A stretch of 47,995 nucleotides of DNA from Prevotellaceae bacterium (GTDB lineage: Bacteria > Bacteroidota > Bacteroidia > Bacteroidales > UBA932): contig JAISFN010000085.1 in the NCBI GenBank assembly GCA_031263585.1, positions 1-47,995 of the forward strand, in the 5' to 3' direction. The notes beneath the pieces were generated by a model. The model saw nothing but the letters and a program-made list of their open reading frames with translations, searched no databases and was not told the DNA's origin. A program made the translations under genes and the position numbers. Shown here piece after piece: positions 25,752 to 34,131 of the stretch (position 1 is the stretch's first letter; the number at the start of each line of letters is the position of its first letter).

Positions 25752-27044
25752 TTAAATTTTATTTATAAGTTGTTTTATAATATCCATTATTTCATCCTTT
25801 GGTAATTTCTCTTTCTTATCAATATCCTGTTTATCATTTTCTAATGTATCAAGATTTTTTTCCGATTTCATAAGCTGATATGTCCATGATCCGAAAATTT
25901 CAGCCACCTTACTGATTGATTTCGATATGTTTTTTTCGTCGTTTATTTTGATGATGGATTTCATATTGCTTTTAATCAACTCATGTTTGTAAAGGAATTC
26001 ACGAACCGCTAATAATTGTCGCTGGCATTTATGTGCTTGGTTTACTAATAATATAATTGCGGAGCCAAGTAATATGGAGGGTGAAATGTTCATCCAAAAA
26101 TCAAAAACTTCCAACTTCGAATTGCTGTCTAAGCCATCCAATATCTTGAAAAAGCGGAACCAGATGATAAAAAGAAATGATATGCATAAAGTGCTGACGA
26201 CATAATAACACCAGAACATGATTTTTAAACGGAAATGCTCTTTATTGATACCGCCTTTAACTAAGTTTAACGATTCAAATATTTCATCAATCCGCTCCAA
26301 TGCTTTTTTACTTTGCGATTTTTCTTCAAGCTCGGCTTCTAATTTTTTTGTCCGGATTTCATTTTCAAATAATTTTCTTTCCAGTTCTTCCTTATCTTCT
26401 GTACTTTTCAATAGCTCTAGCCGCTCTCGCCGTAGCTCGTCTATTTCTTTCTGATACTCTTTGTTGATTTTATCTAAATCTTTATTTCCTTCCCAAATCG
26501 CTCCTTCCAAATTCGCTCCTTTCAAATCCGCTCCTCTCAAATTCGCTCCTTCCAAATTCGCTCCTTCCAAATATGCTTCTCTCAAATTCGCTCCTTCCAA
26601 ATTTGCTTCTCTCAAATCCGCTCCTTCCAAATCCGCTCTTCACAAATCCGCTCTTCACAAATCCTCTCTTCCCAAATCCACTCTTCCCAAATCCGCTATT
26701 ATCAAATCCGCTCCTCTCAAATCCGCTCCTCTCAAATCCGCTCCTCTCAAATCCGCTCCTGTCAAAATCACTCCTGTCAAAATCGCTCCTTCCAAATCCG
26801 CTCCTCTCAAATCCGCTCCTTCCAAATCCGCTTCTCTCAAACCCACTCCTCTCAAATCCACTCCTCTCAAATCCGCTCCTCTCAAATCCGCTCCTCTCAA
26901 AATCATGATTTCCGGTAGAATAATACTTCTTAAGTCGGTATTTAAAAAACTTAATCGGTTACCTTGATTTACATCTCCCAACCAAAATTGGTGTTGTTTA
27001 TATGCTTCATCGAATTCTTTTTGTGTAATTATTCGTTTTTCCAT
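25752..27044 (-). pseudogene. Pentapeptide-repeat, coiled-coil, two-helix membrane protein, interrupted by two in-frame TGA codons
   Basis: One continuous frame of 431 codons with TGA at 26655-26657 and 26640-26642. Before the stops: a 50-residue head (MEKRIITQKEFDEAYKQHQF) and pentapeptide repeats (RGADL, LREAD, LEGAI). After the stops the repeats continue in register ([10 protein letters not shown]), then a charged coiled coil (about 160-235 of the joined protein), two hydrophobic segments ([20 protein letters not shown] and [15 protein letters not shown]) and a helical tail of about 110 residues. Without readthrough the product is a 129-aa head-plus-repeats protein, and the remainder would need a TTG start at 26630. 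The function of such proteins is unknown. It separates hypD from its activase. Confidence 0.7.
26490..26904. repeat. 15-bp tandem repeats encoding pentapeptides
   Basis: About 27 units with consensus CAAATCCGCTCCTCT on the plus strand, coding (A/D)LxGA-type pentapeptides on the minus strand. Because the period is a multiple of three and the units lack stops on several frames, long spurious frames appear on the plus strand. Units at 26629-26643 and 26644-26658 are identical, and both carry the TGA-forming change. Confidence 0.9.
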
Positions 27045-27345
27045 GTTTAGTTAATTTAAAGGGCGTACTATGTGTCAATTAGTAATTCAATACTTTTCGT
27101 TTATCCTGATAGGAAGTAATACATCCACACGGTTGTATAACACAAGTTTCATCATTTTCTAGCCTTCCTGCACTTTAATTACTTTACATTGGTAGCCAGG
27201 CATATAAATAATAAATAAAAAACAACCGGTTATTTACTCGGGCGAACTTCTTGTTTTCGCCGTAGCAAATTTCGGTAGTAACGTTCAGGAAAGTTAAAAA
27301 AAATCGAAGTTCTCTTTTCGTTCTCGTTTATGCGCCTCATACAAC
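27045..27345. other. Spacer of 300 bases, no gene seen
   Basis: Between the activase and the pentapeptide gene. I see no open frame with recognisable sequence, no TAnnTTTG box in the minus direction and no strong terminator. Confidence 0.45.
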
Positions 27346-28143
27346 TTAACCTCCTATTTTAACAGTAAAGCCGACGTTCTCGAACCGGTTTTTAAGTCCT
27401 TCTAATTCTTCTTTTTTTAGCGACCGGATGTGTCCGAATAGATTGTCCATTTTTACCCGTTTATATTTTTCGTTAGCCGTATTATGGAATGGTAATAAAT
27501 CGATACCATTTACCGGTTTCGGCAAATTTTTTATAAACGAGATGCTCTGGGTGATATTATCCTGTGTATCATTTACATTGGGGATAATTGGAATACGGAT
27601 GCGGATATTTGCTCCGGCATCTGAAAGTTTTATGATATTTTCAAGAATCGGTTTATTCGACACCCCTGTATATTGTTGGTGTTTTGCGTCGTCCATCAGT
27701 TTTAAGTCAATAAGGAACAAATCACTCAACCGGTTAATTTCGTCAATAATCTTCCACGATGAAAATAAGGATGTATCAACGGCAGTGTGTATACCGTGGA
27801 TTTTGCATATTTCCAACATTTTCAGCAAGAAATTGTATTGTATTAAAGGTTCGCCGCCCGAAAAACTAACCCCGCCGCCCGATTCATTCATAAAAACCTG
27901 TTCCTTTTTCAATTCGTTGAACAGTTGTTCGTCCGAAATTTCATAACCAACGATTTCTTCTTTAACAAATTCACGGCTGTTCAGTTTCACGGTTTTACAA
28001 ATTTGTAACGGTGTAAGGCCAATACTTTCGGGGTTATGGCACCAGCTGCATTTTAAAGAGCAACCTTTAAAAAATATGGTTGTACGTATCCCCGGACCGT
28101 CATGCACAGCAAAACGCTTTATGTCGAAAATGATCCCAGTCAT
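27346..28143 (-). CDS. Glycyl-radical enzyme activating enzyme (radical SAM)
   Basis: A 265-aa radical-SAM protein that installs the glycyl radical on the HypD-type enzyme. The cluster motif is CSLKCSWC (CxxxCxxC) near residues 29-36, after FDIKRFAVHDGPGIRTTIFF, the invariant opening of GRE activases. SFSGGEPLIQ binds the methionine part of SAM. Many activases of dehydratase-type GREs have an inserted eight-cysteine ferredoxin-like module after the first motif; here the stretch from HNPESIG to YEISDEQLF has a single Cys, so the module is absent and the build is PflA-like. It is transcribed towards hypD but about 1.9 kb away. Confidence 0.9.
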   Translation of the reverse strand: MTGIIFDIKRFAVHDGPGIRTTIFFKGCSLKCSWCHNPESIGLTPLQICKTVKLNSREFVKEEIVGYEISDEQLFNELKKEQVFMNESGGGVSFSGGEPLIQYNFLLKMLEICKIHGIHTAVDTSLFSSWKIIDEINRLSDLFLIDLKLMDDAKHQQYTGVSNKPILENIIKLSDAGANIRIRIPIIPNVNDTQDNITQSISFIKNLPKPVNGIDLLPFHNTANEKYKRVKMDNLFGHIRSLKKEELEGLKNRFENVGFTVKIGG

Positions 28144-28793
28144 GGAAAAATTTTACTTACAGTAAATAATCAAATAATTAATGATTTAGCAATAATGAAA
28201 ATAGCGCTTATTACAGGTAATAAGCGAAGAATGGGAGAGAATCAAATAATCCAACACTCATAAAGCCCTTTGCCGAACTTATGATACAGGTTCAGATTAT
28301 ATATAACTACGCTTTTCATGCTAATATTGTTGATGCAAATGTAGAATAATTTTTGATTGGGCAAATAATAACCCGAAAAAGTTTTCTTTATCATGCTGAA
28401 CATTAGTGAAACATATCGTAACTCAGTAAGAAATAGATTCTTCATTTTGTTCAGAATCGAGTCTGCAAGTTCTCCAAAGGGAATGACAAAATATATCAAT
28501 CAACAAATAAGTGAATAAGCAAATCAACACAATAACGTTTTACGCTTCACGATTAACTATTTACTATCTATAAAACAACAAATTATAATTTTATTAAAAT
28601 CATAACCGTCTGTTATTCAACAATGCTATTCCATTCTTTTAAAGCATCAAATGTAAACCTTTTATGGACTAAATTTGAAAAATCAAAGGTAATAAAACAT
28701 GTTTTTTTGATATGATTCATCAATTAAATAAATCATATAATTAAAAAGTGTATCTTCGGATCGAAAAATTATTGAAAATAATAGGATAATTTT
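28144..28793. other. Non-coding interval between activase and rpmB
   Basis: Divergent promoter region between the activase and the ribosomal protein genes. It contains a scrap of a dispersed intergenic repeat (28385-28495), and otherwise AT-rich DNA without recognisable coding sequence. Confidence 0.5.
28385..28495 (+). repeat. Dispersed intergenic repeat, copy 1 (decayed)
   Basis: It shares with 47262-47425 the ordered blocks CATGCTGAAC..AGTGAAA, TTTTGTTCAGAA and GTTCTCCAAAGGGAATGACA. The two copies have the same orientation and differ by internal deletion. The CTGAACGAAGTGAA type of sequence is a familiar intergenic repeat in Bacteroidetes drafts. An 85-codon minus-strand frame that covers it is not a gene. 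Confidence 0.45.
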
Positions 28794-28824
28794 TTTGAAA
28801 AATCAAAAAAATATCCGACATTTG
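28794..28824 (+). promoter_or_regulatory. Promoter of rpmB-rpmG-DUF4295
   Basis: TTTG at 28794-28797, a 19-base spacer, then GACATTTG at 28817-28824 (one mismatch to TAnnTTTG). The spacing is as expected for -33/-7 elements. The leader before ATG 28915 would be about 84 bases, long enough for autoregulation by a ribosomal protein, though I see no clear structure. Confidence 0.55.
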
Positions 28825-28914
28825 CACGCTCAAAATTATGAATACACACTATTGATTTCTGATGTTAAATGTTATGAAATCATTAACAGTGAAAATAATA
28901 AATACATTTATAAT

Positions 28915-29157
28915 ATGTCAAGGGTTTGTCAAATAACAGGAAAAAGTGTGATGATAGGTAATAATGTATCACATTCAAAAAGAAGAACTAAAAGAGAGTT
29001 CTGCCCAAATCTGAAGACCAGGCGTTTTTGGCTGGAAGATGAAAAGCGTTTTATCACATTAAAAGTATCGGCAGCAGGTATCCGTACCATTAATAAAAAA
29101 GGTTTGAAAAAAGTTTTGGCCGATGCAAAAGCAATGGGGTTAATTTCAATTTATTAA
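28915..29157 (+). CDS. rpmB: 50S ribosomal protein L28
   Basis: An 80-aa protein of the large ribosomal subunit. [20 protein letters not shown] and NLKTRRFWL are the family hallmarks; the tail [13 protein letters not shown] is typical. ATG 28915 is the natural start; the frame extends upstream but that part is leader. It is the first gene of a unit with rpmG (18 bases on) and the DUF4295 gene. Confidence 0.95.
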   Translation: MSRVCQITGKSVMIGNNVSHSKRRTKREFCPNLKTRRFWLEDEKRFITLKVSAAGIRTINKKGLKKVLADAKAMGLISIY

Positions 29158-29175
29158 TATTGGGAGAAATAAGAA

Positions 29176-29358
29176 ATGGCAAAAAAAGGTAATCGGATAC
29201 AGGTAATTTTGGAATGTACCGAACAAAAAGAAAGCGGAGTTCCAGGGATGTCACGGTATATTACTACTAAAAATAAAAAGAATACTTCCGACAGATTGGA
29301 GCGTAAAAAATACAATCCGTATTTAAAGAAAGTAACTGTTCACCGAGAAATAAAATAA
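29176..29358 (+). CDS. rpmG: 50S ribosomal protein L33
   Basis: A 60-aa basic protein of the large subunit, beginning [18 protein letters not shown] and including [12 protein letters not shown] and [15 protein letters not shown]. It has one Cys only, so it is the zinc-free (C-minus) form. It lies between rpmB and the DUF4295 gene with gaps of 18 and 9 bases. Confidence 0.95.
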   Translation: MAKKGNRIQVILECTEQKESGVPGMSRYITTKNKKNTSDRLERKKYNPYLKKVTVHREIK

Positions 29359-29367
29359 TTTTTAACC

Positions 29368-29526
29368 ATGGCAAAGAAAGCGGTAGGTAAAGTAAGAACG
29401 GGCTCGGGTAAGACTATGACCCGTTGCATTAAATTCGTACGCTCTGAAAAAACAGGTGCATACGTTTTTAAGGATGAAATGATGTTGAACGAAGAAGTAA
29501 AAGACTTTTTCGCAAATAAAAAATAA
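29368..29526 (+). CDS. DUF4295 family protein
   Basis: A 52-aa basic protein (MAKKAVGKVRTGSGKTMTRC, then a tail EEVKDFFANKK). It is found after rpmG throughout the Bacteroidetes, so it probably belongs to the ribosome or its assembly; the molecular role is not known to me. It is followed by a strong terminator, which closes the ribosomal unit. Confidence 0.88.
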   Translation: MAKKAVGKVRTGSGKTMTRCIKFVRSEKTGAYVFKDEMMLNEEVKDFFANKK

Positions 29527-29552
29527 TAAATCAGTATCACAGGATTTTGTTT

Positions 29553-29584
29553 AAAGCTCCTTAATTATTTTAAGGAGCTTTTTG
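29553..29584 (+). terminator. Rho-independent terminator of the rpmB unit
   Basis: A 12-bp perfect stem AAAGCTCCTTAA/TTAAGGAGCTTT around a 5-base loop; the stem runs into TTTG. It lies 26 bases after the DUF4295 stop. Confidence 0.9.
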
Positions 29585-29592
29585 TATTTTTG
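29585..29592 (+). promoter_or_regulatory. Candidate -7 box (TATTTTTG) of the hexosaminidase gene
   Basis: It matches TAnnTTTG and starts right after the terminator stem, 31 bases before ATG 29623. It fits independent transcription of the GH20 gene. Confidence 0.45.
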
Positions 29593-29622
29593 TTACGGTT
29601 AAAATTATTTACAGCTTGTGTT

Positions 29623-31278
29623 ATGAGGTACAAGTTATTATTTTTGTTATTTATAATATTGTTCAAATATTCAGATATAAATGCCCAGTCGCTATCATAT
29701 GGAACAAAAAACAGTATGGTAGCGCATCAGCCTGTGGTAAAAGTTATTCCCGAACCGTTTGAGACAATATTGGGCAATGATTATTGTGTGTTACCCAAAA
29801 ATATCGACATATTAGTTGATAGCAGTTTCTATGATACGACAAACGAAATCGAATTGCTTCAATCGTTACTGGAGAAAATACCCGGTACCTATGCCGAAAT
29901 ATTATTCGATAAAACGTATTTGCTTAATAACCAGTTTCGCGTTTTAATTATAAAAGATACATTATCAATTAATCCCGAGGAATATACCCTCGATATTGAT
30001 AAAAAAGGTATTACCATCAGCGCCTCGAGGCCGTCTGGTTTGTTTTATGCTGTCCAAACATTCCGTCAAATTGCATTTGCCAATAAAACACGTGTAGGTA
30101 CTGTTGAGCTCCCACATGTTTCGATTCACGATCGACCGCGTTTCCCTTTCCGAGCTTTAATGCTCGACCCTGCCCGTCATTTTCTTACGGTGCCGGAGCT
30201 CGAAAGCTATATCGATGCTATGGCAATGTATAAGTATAACCGCTTGCATTTACATTTAACCGATGACCAGGGCTGGAGGGTGGAAATAAACAGTTTGCCG
30301 CAGCTTACCCAAATAGGGTCGGTACGGAGCGAAACGCAAGGCGATGGAAAAGTCCATAAAGGATATTACACTCAGGAACAGTTAAAATATGTTGTACAAT
30401 ATGCCGCCGACCGCCATATCGAAATTATACCGGAGGTAGATATTCCCGGGCATAGCATTGCGGCATTAGCTGCTTTCCCCCGTTTATCTTGTAATCAAAA
30501 GCTATTGAAAGTTGCTACAACACTCGGAGCATCAAAGGAATTATTATGCGCGGGCAACCAGCAGGTATATGATTTTTTCGAAATCATTATCGAAGAACTG
30601 GCGCCTATATTTCCATCCAAGCATTTTCATATCGGGGGCGACGAAGTCTCTCTGGATAGCTGGCATAAATGTCAACGCTGCCAGCGGGTAATCAAGGATA
30701 AAAAACTGAAGGATGAACATGAACTTATGAGCTATTTTTTAAATAGAATTGATTCTATACTAATTAGATATGGTAAAGAGCCCATGTTCTGGTATGAATT
30801 AAATATTCCCCAATATCCCGCCAATAGTACGATGTATTTATGGCGTTTAAATACTGCCGATGAGGTAATTAAAAAAGCTTGCAACAACGGTTACAAATTA
30901 GTTTGTACTCCCTGTGAGCATGCTTGCTTTAATTATCCGCAGTGGGTAGGAGATATACCTGCAACAAACTGGATGCCTGTGTTATCATTACAGCAATCCT
31001 ATGACTTTGAGCCTACCCGTAATTTACCAGCAGGGCATAGCCACTGTATTATCGGGATCGAAGCTTGTGTTTGGGGCGAGTATATACCAAATATCGAGCG
31101 TGCCTTGTATATGACATGGCCCCGTGCTTTGGCTATGAGTGAAGCCGGTTGGACAGAAAAACAAAACCGGAATTGGAATAATTTTAAAGATAAGCTCAAT
31201 CTTCATCTTGATTACCTGTTGAGACATGGAATTAATTACCGTGTTCCAGCCGAATTGTATAAAGAAAACGAGTATTAA
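29623..31278 (+). CDS. Beta-N-acetylhexosaminidase, glycoside hydrolase family 20
   Basis: A 551-aa exported enzyme that removes terminal N-acetylhexosamine from glycans or peptidoglycan/chitin fragments. I start it at ATG 29623 (MRYKLLFLLFIILFKYSDIN, signal peptide cleaved near NAQS), because the TTG at 29590 would overlap the promoter. Residues about 40-150 form the GH20b domain; the TIM barrel begins near 175 (RPRFPFRALMLDPARHFL). The catalytic pair is Asp340-Glu341 in HIGGDEVSLD. LHLTDDQGWRVEI and EIIPEVDIPGHS are further signature segments. The length is normal for single-domain GH20. It sits between the ribosomal unit and ftsY. Confidence 0.93.
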   Translation: MRYKLLFLLFIILFKYSDINAQSLSYGTKNSMVAHQPVVKVIPEPFETILGNDYCVLPKNIDILVDSSFYDTTNEIELLQSLLEKIPGTYAEILFDKTYLLNNQFRVLIIKDTLSINPEEYTLDIDKKGITISASRPSGLFYAVQTFRQIAFANKTRVGTVELPHVSIHDRPRFPFRALMLDPARHFLTVPELESYIDAMAMYKYNRLHLHLTDDQGWRVEINSLPQLTQIGSVRSETQGDGKVHKGYYTQEQLKYVVQYAADRHIEIIPEVDIPGHSIAALAAFPRLSCNQKLLKVATTLGASKELLCAGNQQVYDFFEIIIEELAPIFPSKHFHIGGDEVSLDSWHKCQRCQRVIKDKKLKDEHELMSYFLNRIDSILIRYGKEPMFWYELNIPQYPANSTMYLWRLNTADEVIKKACNNGYKLVCTPCEHACFNYPQWVGDIPATNWMPVLSLQQSYDFEPTRNLPAGHSHCIIGIEACVWGEYIPNIERALYMTWPRALAMSEAGWTEKQNRNWNNFKDKLNLHLDYLLRHGINYRVPAELYKENEY

Positions 31279-31470
31279 ATGTAAGATGTTGATGTGATAA
31301 TTTGTTTGTAGTTAATAGTGAAGCGTTAAATGTAAAACGCGGTATGTATATTGAGTATTGTGATTTTTCGCATATTGCATATCCAATTTAAAAAGTCTTG
31401 ATACTTGGTATTCATTATTTAATGTTGTATTCTATGCTCCTAATAATAAATATGACTATAAAATATAGTT

Positions 31471-31478
31471 TATCTTTG
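31471..31478 (+). promoter_or_regulatory. Promoter -7 box (TATCTTTG) of ftsY
   Basis: A perfect TAnnTTTG, 46 bases before ATG 31524. No good TTTG at -33. Confidence 0.5.
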
Positions 31479-31523
31479 TAATAAATTAATTGATTGGAAA
31501 TTCCACACTAAATCTCTCAAAAT

Positions 31524-32471
31524 ATGGCTTTTTTCGGATTATTCTCAAAAGAGAAAAAACAAAGTCTCGATAAGGGACTTGAAAAAACAAAAGAAAGTTT
31601 TTTCGGAAAACTTTCGCGAGCAATTGTCGGTAAATCGAAAGTTGACGAGGATGTACTCGACAGTTTAGAGGAGGTACTGATAACTTCAGATGTAGGGGTT
31701 GAAACAACGCTGCGTATTATCGAACGTATTGAAAAACGTGTATCACGCGATAAATATATGGGTACCGACGAGTTAAACCGTATTCTTCGCGAAGAGATTG
31801 AGGCACTGCTGGAAGAAAATGGATTGGATAATAGAGATATTCCTTTTGATTTCAGTAAAAAGCCGTATGTAATACTTGTTGTGGGTGTTAATGGAGTGGG
31901 TAAAACCACTACCATCGGTAAACTTGCAGCACAGTTGAAAAGCGAAGGCAAAAAAGTATACCTCGGGGCTGCCGATACCTTCAGGGCTGCTGCTGTCGAT
32001 CAGCTTACTGTCTGGTCCGAGAGGGCAGGCGTACCCATTGTAAAACAGCAAATGGGAGCCGATCCCGCATCGGTTGCCTATGATACTGTAAAGTCGGCTG
32101 TGGCTAACGATGCCGATTTTGTGCTGATTGATACCGCCGGTCGTTTACATAATAAAGTTAATTTAATGAATGAGTTGGGCAAAATCCGCAATGTTATTCG
32201 CAAGGTAATCCCCGATGCGCCGCACGAAGTTTTATTGGTACTCGATGGTTCAACAGGGCAAAATGCATTTCAGCAGGCTAAGGAGTTTACCAAAGCAGCG
32301 GATGTTACCGCTTTGGCTTTAACCAAGCTCGACGGTACAGCTAAAGGTGGAGTGATTATCGGAATTTCAGACCAATTTAAAATTCCGGTTAAATTTATCG
32401 GAGTAGGAGAGGGAATAGGCGATCTTCAAATTTTCAACAAAAAGGAATTTGTAAACTCATTATTTAGCTAA
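31524..32471 (+). CDS. ftsY: Signal recognition particle receptor FtsY
   Basis: A 315-aa GTPase that docks SRP-ribosome complexes at the inner membrane. Residues about 1-100 form the N domain, following a short basic N-terminus without the long acidic A domain of E. coli. The G domain shows GVNGVGKTTTIGKLA (P-loop), AADTFRAAAVDQL, DTAGRLHNK and TKLDGTAKGG. The C-terminal GVGEGIGDLQIFN is the usual closing motif. It stands alone behind its own promoter and before rimO. Confidence 0.96.
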   Translation: MAFFGLFSKEKKQSLDKGLEKTKESFFGKLSRAIVGKSKVDEDVLDSLEEVLITSDVGVETTLRIIERIEKRVSRDKYMGTDELNRILREEIEALLEENGLDNRDIPFDFSKKPYVILVVGVNGVGKTTTIGKLAAQLKSEGKKVYLGAADTFRAAAVDQLTVWSERAGVPIVKQQMGADPASVAYDTVKSAVANDADFVLIDTAGRLHNKVNLMNELGKIRNVIRKVIPDAPHEVLLVLDGSTGQNAFQQAKEFTKAADVTALALTKLDGTAKGGVIIGISDQFKIPVKFIGVGEGIGDLQIFNKKEFVNSLFS

Positions 32472-32607
32472 GTCAGAAGAAAAAATGAACATTGCTCTAA
32501 TACTCATTTACAGTAATACTTTAACTGAAAATTATAGAAATCCAAGCCAATCGTGTATTTCTATTTAATGGCATGTAATATGTTAAAATATAAAAATTTA
32601 TATATAA

Positions 32608-32650
32608 ATATAACTTATAAGCATCGTTATAGAACTTATAAGTTTTATAT
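32608..32650. repeat. Inverted repeat in the rimO leader
   Basis: Arms ATATAACTTATAAG and CTTATAAGTTTTATAT, with two extra bases in the right arm and a 13-base centre. It ends 40 bases before the rimO start. It could fold in the leader or mark the end of ftsY transcription; no T-run follows. Confidence 0.4.
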
Positions 32651-32689
32651 GTATTATACTATTGATAATAAATAGCATATATAATTATA

Positions 32690-33985
32690 GTGAAAAAACA
32701 GAAAGTAAATATTGTAACATTAGGTTGCTCAAAGAATACAGTCGATTCGGAACATTTAATGAGTCAACTTTCCGGTAACGGGTTCGAGGTTATTCATGAC
32801 TCAAATGATACTTCGGTTAAAATAGTTGTTATAAATACTTGTGGGTTTATAGCCGATGCTAAAGAAGAATCAATCAACGCCATCCTGTCATTTGCACATG
32901 CCAAAGAGCAGGGATTGATCAAGCATTTGTTTATTTTAGGCTGTCTTGCCGAACGTTATAAAAAAGATTTACAGGCCGAAATTCCCGAGGTCGACGAGTT
33001 TTTCGGTGTAAATAATTTGGCGGATGTTCTCAAGGCTGTCGGAGGCGCATATCGCGAAAATTTGATTGGCGAACGAGTACTCACTACGCCAAATCATTAC
33101 GCTTACCTTAAAATATCCGAAGGATGTAACTGGGGATGCAGTTATTGTGCCATTCCGCTTATACGGGGGAAACATGTATCGGTACCCATCGAGCAGCTTG
33201 TTGATGAAGCAAAACTATTGGCAGACAAAGGTGTAAAAGAATTATTGGTAATTGCACAGGACACAACGTATTACGGACTCGATATTTATAAGAAAAGGAG
33301 ATTGGCCAATCTTCTCGAAAAACTATCGTTAATAAACGGTATCGAATGGATCAGGCTACACTATGCGTACCCGACAAATTTTCCGGACGATTTATTTTCT
33401 GCAATTCGCGATAACGATAAGATATGCAAATACTTGGATATGCCTTTCCAACATATCAGCAATAAGGTGCTGAAAAATATGAGGAGGGGAATAAACAAAA
33501 GCGAAACATACAGCCTAATTAAAAAGCTACGCGAGCAAATACCTGGTATTGCCATACGTACAACCTTGTTAGTTGGCCATCCGGGAGAGGGAAAGCAGGA
33601 ATTTGAAGAGCTGAAACAATTTGTTACCGATGTAAGGTTTGAAAGGCTCGGTGTTTTTCCGTACTCCGAAGAGGAAAATACATATTCAGCCCAACAGTTT
33701 AAGGATAGCTTAAGTGGCAAAATCAAGCAGCAGCGAGCCGATGAGATTATGAAATTGCAGAATACCATATCGTTACAATTAAACGAGAGCAGGGTGGGGG
33801 AGTGCTGTAAAATTATTATCGACAGGGAAGAAGGTGATTACCTTGTAGGGCGTACTGAATTCGACTCTCCCGAAATTGACCAGGAGGTGCTGGTTAAAAA
33901 AGTTTCCAGTATAAAATCCGGAGACTTTGTTTCTGTAAAAATTACCGAAGTTGATGATTATGATTTATATGGTATTTCTATATAA
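32690..33985 (+). CDS. rimO: Ribosomal protein S12 methylthiotransferase RimO
   Basis: A 431-aa radical-SAM enzyme that methylthiolates an aspartate of ribosomal protein S12. It starts with GTG 32690 (KKQKVNIVTLGCSKNTVDSE), matching the conserved N-terminus. The MTTase domain has cysteines in GCSKN, NTCGF and LGCLAERY; the radical-SAM motif CNWGCSYC follows KISEG. The TRAM domain occupies the last 70 residues (VLVKKVSSIKSGDFVSVKIT). The radical motif is the RimO form rather than MiaB. ftsY-rimO order is common in Bacteroidetes. Confidence 0.95.
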   Translation: MKKQKVNIVTLGCSKNTVDSEHLMSQLSGNGFEVIHDSNDTSVKIVVINTCGFIADAKEESINAILSFAHAKEQGLIKHLFILGCLAERYKKDLQAEIPEVDEFFGVNNLADVLKAVGGAYRENLIGERVLTTPNHYAYLKISEGCNWGCSYCAIPLIRGKHVSVPIEQLVDEAKLLADKGVKELLVIAQDTTYYGLDIYKKRRLANLLEKLSLINGIEWIRLHYAYPTNFPDDLFSAIRDNDKICKYLDMPFQHISNKVLKNMRRGINKSETYSLIKKLREQIPGIAIRTTLLVGHPGEGKQEFEELKQFVTDVRFERLGVFPYSEEENTYSAQQFKDSLSGKIKQQRADEIMKLQNTISLQLNESRVGECCKIIIDREEGDYLVGRTEFDSPEIDQEVLVKKVSSIKSGDFVSVKITEVDDYDLYGISI

Positions 33986-34042
33986 AATCCGGAGACTTTA
34001 TTATTTAACATAATATTAATTATGAGAAAATCCTAGTAAACA

Positions 34043-34072
34043 AAAACAGCTTCCGATTCTGAAAGCTGTTTT
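34043..34072. terminator. Terminator between convergent rimO and TPR gene
   Basis: A 10-bp stem AAAACAGCTT/AAGCTGTTTT with a 10-base loop, having T-rich sequence on both sides so it can serve both directions. Next to it is a small direct repeat (TTATACTATTTCAAAA twice, 34082-34114). Confidence 0.7.
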
Positions 34073-34131
34073 ATTATACTATTATACTATTTCAAAATTA
34101 TACTATTTCAAAATTATTCAAAAACTTGTCA

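Noticed and set aside
26490-26904. CRISPR-like regular array
   Set aside because: Units are contiguous 15-mers without spacers and encode pentapeptides; it is a protein-coding tandem repeat.
26461-26967. Plus-strand frames of 168 and 111 codons (KSAPLKSAP and NPLLSNPLL patterns)
   Set aside because: They are the opposite-strand readings of the 15-bp pentapeptide repeats, which stay open in several frames because the period is a multiple of three.
28242-28499. 85-codon minus-strand frame upstream of the activase
   Set aside because: It covers a decayed intergenic repeat and has no protein-like pattern.
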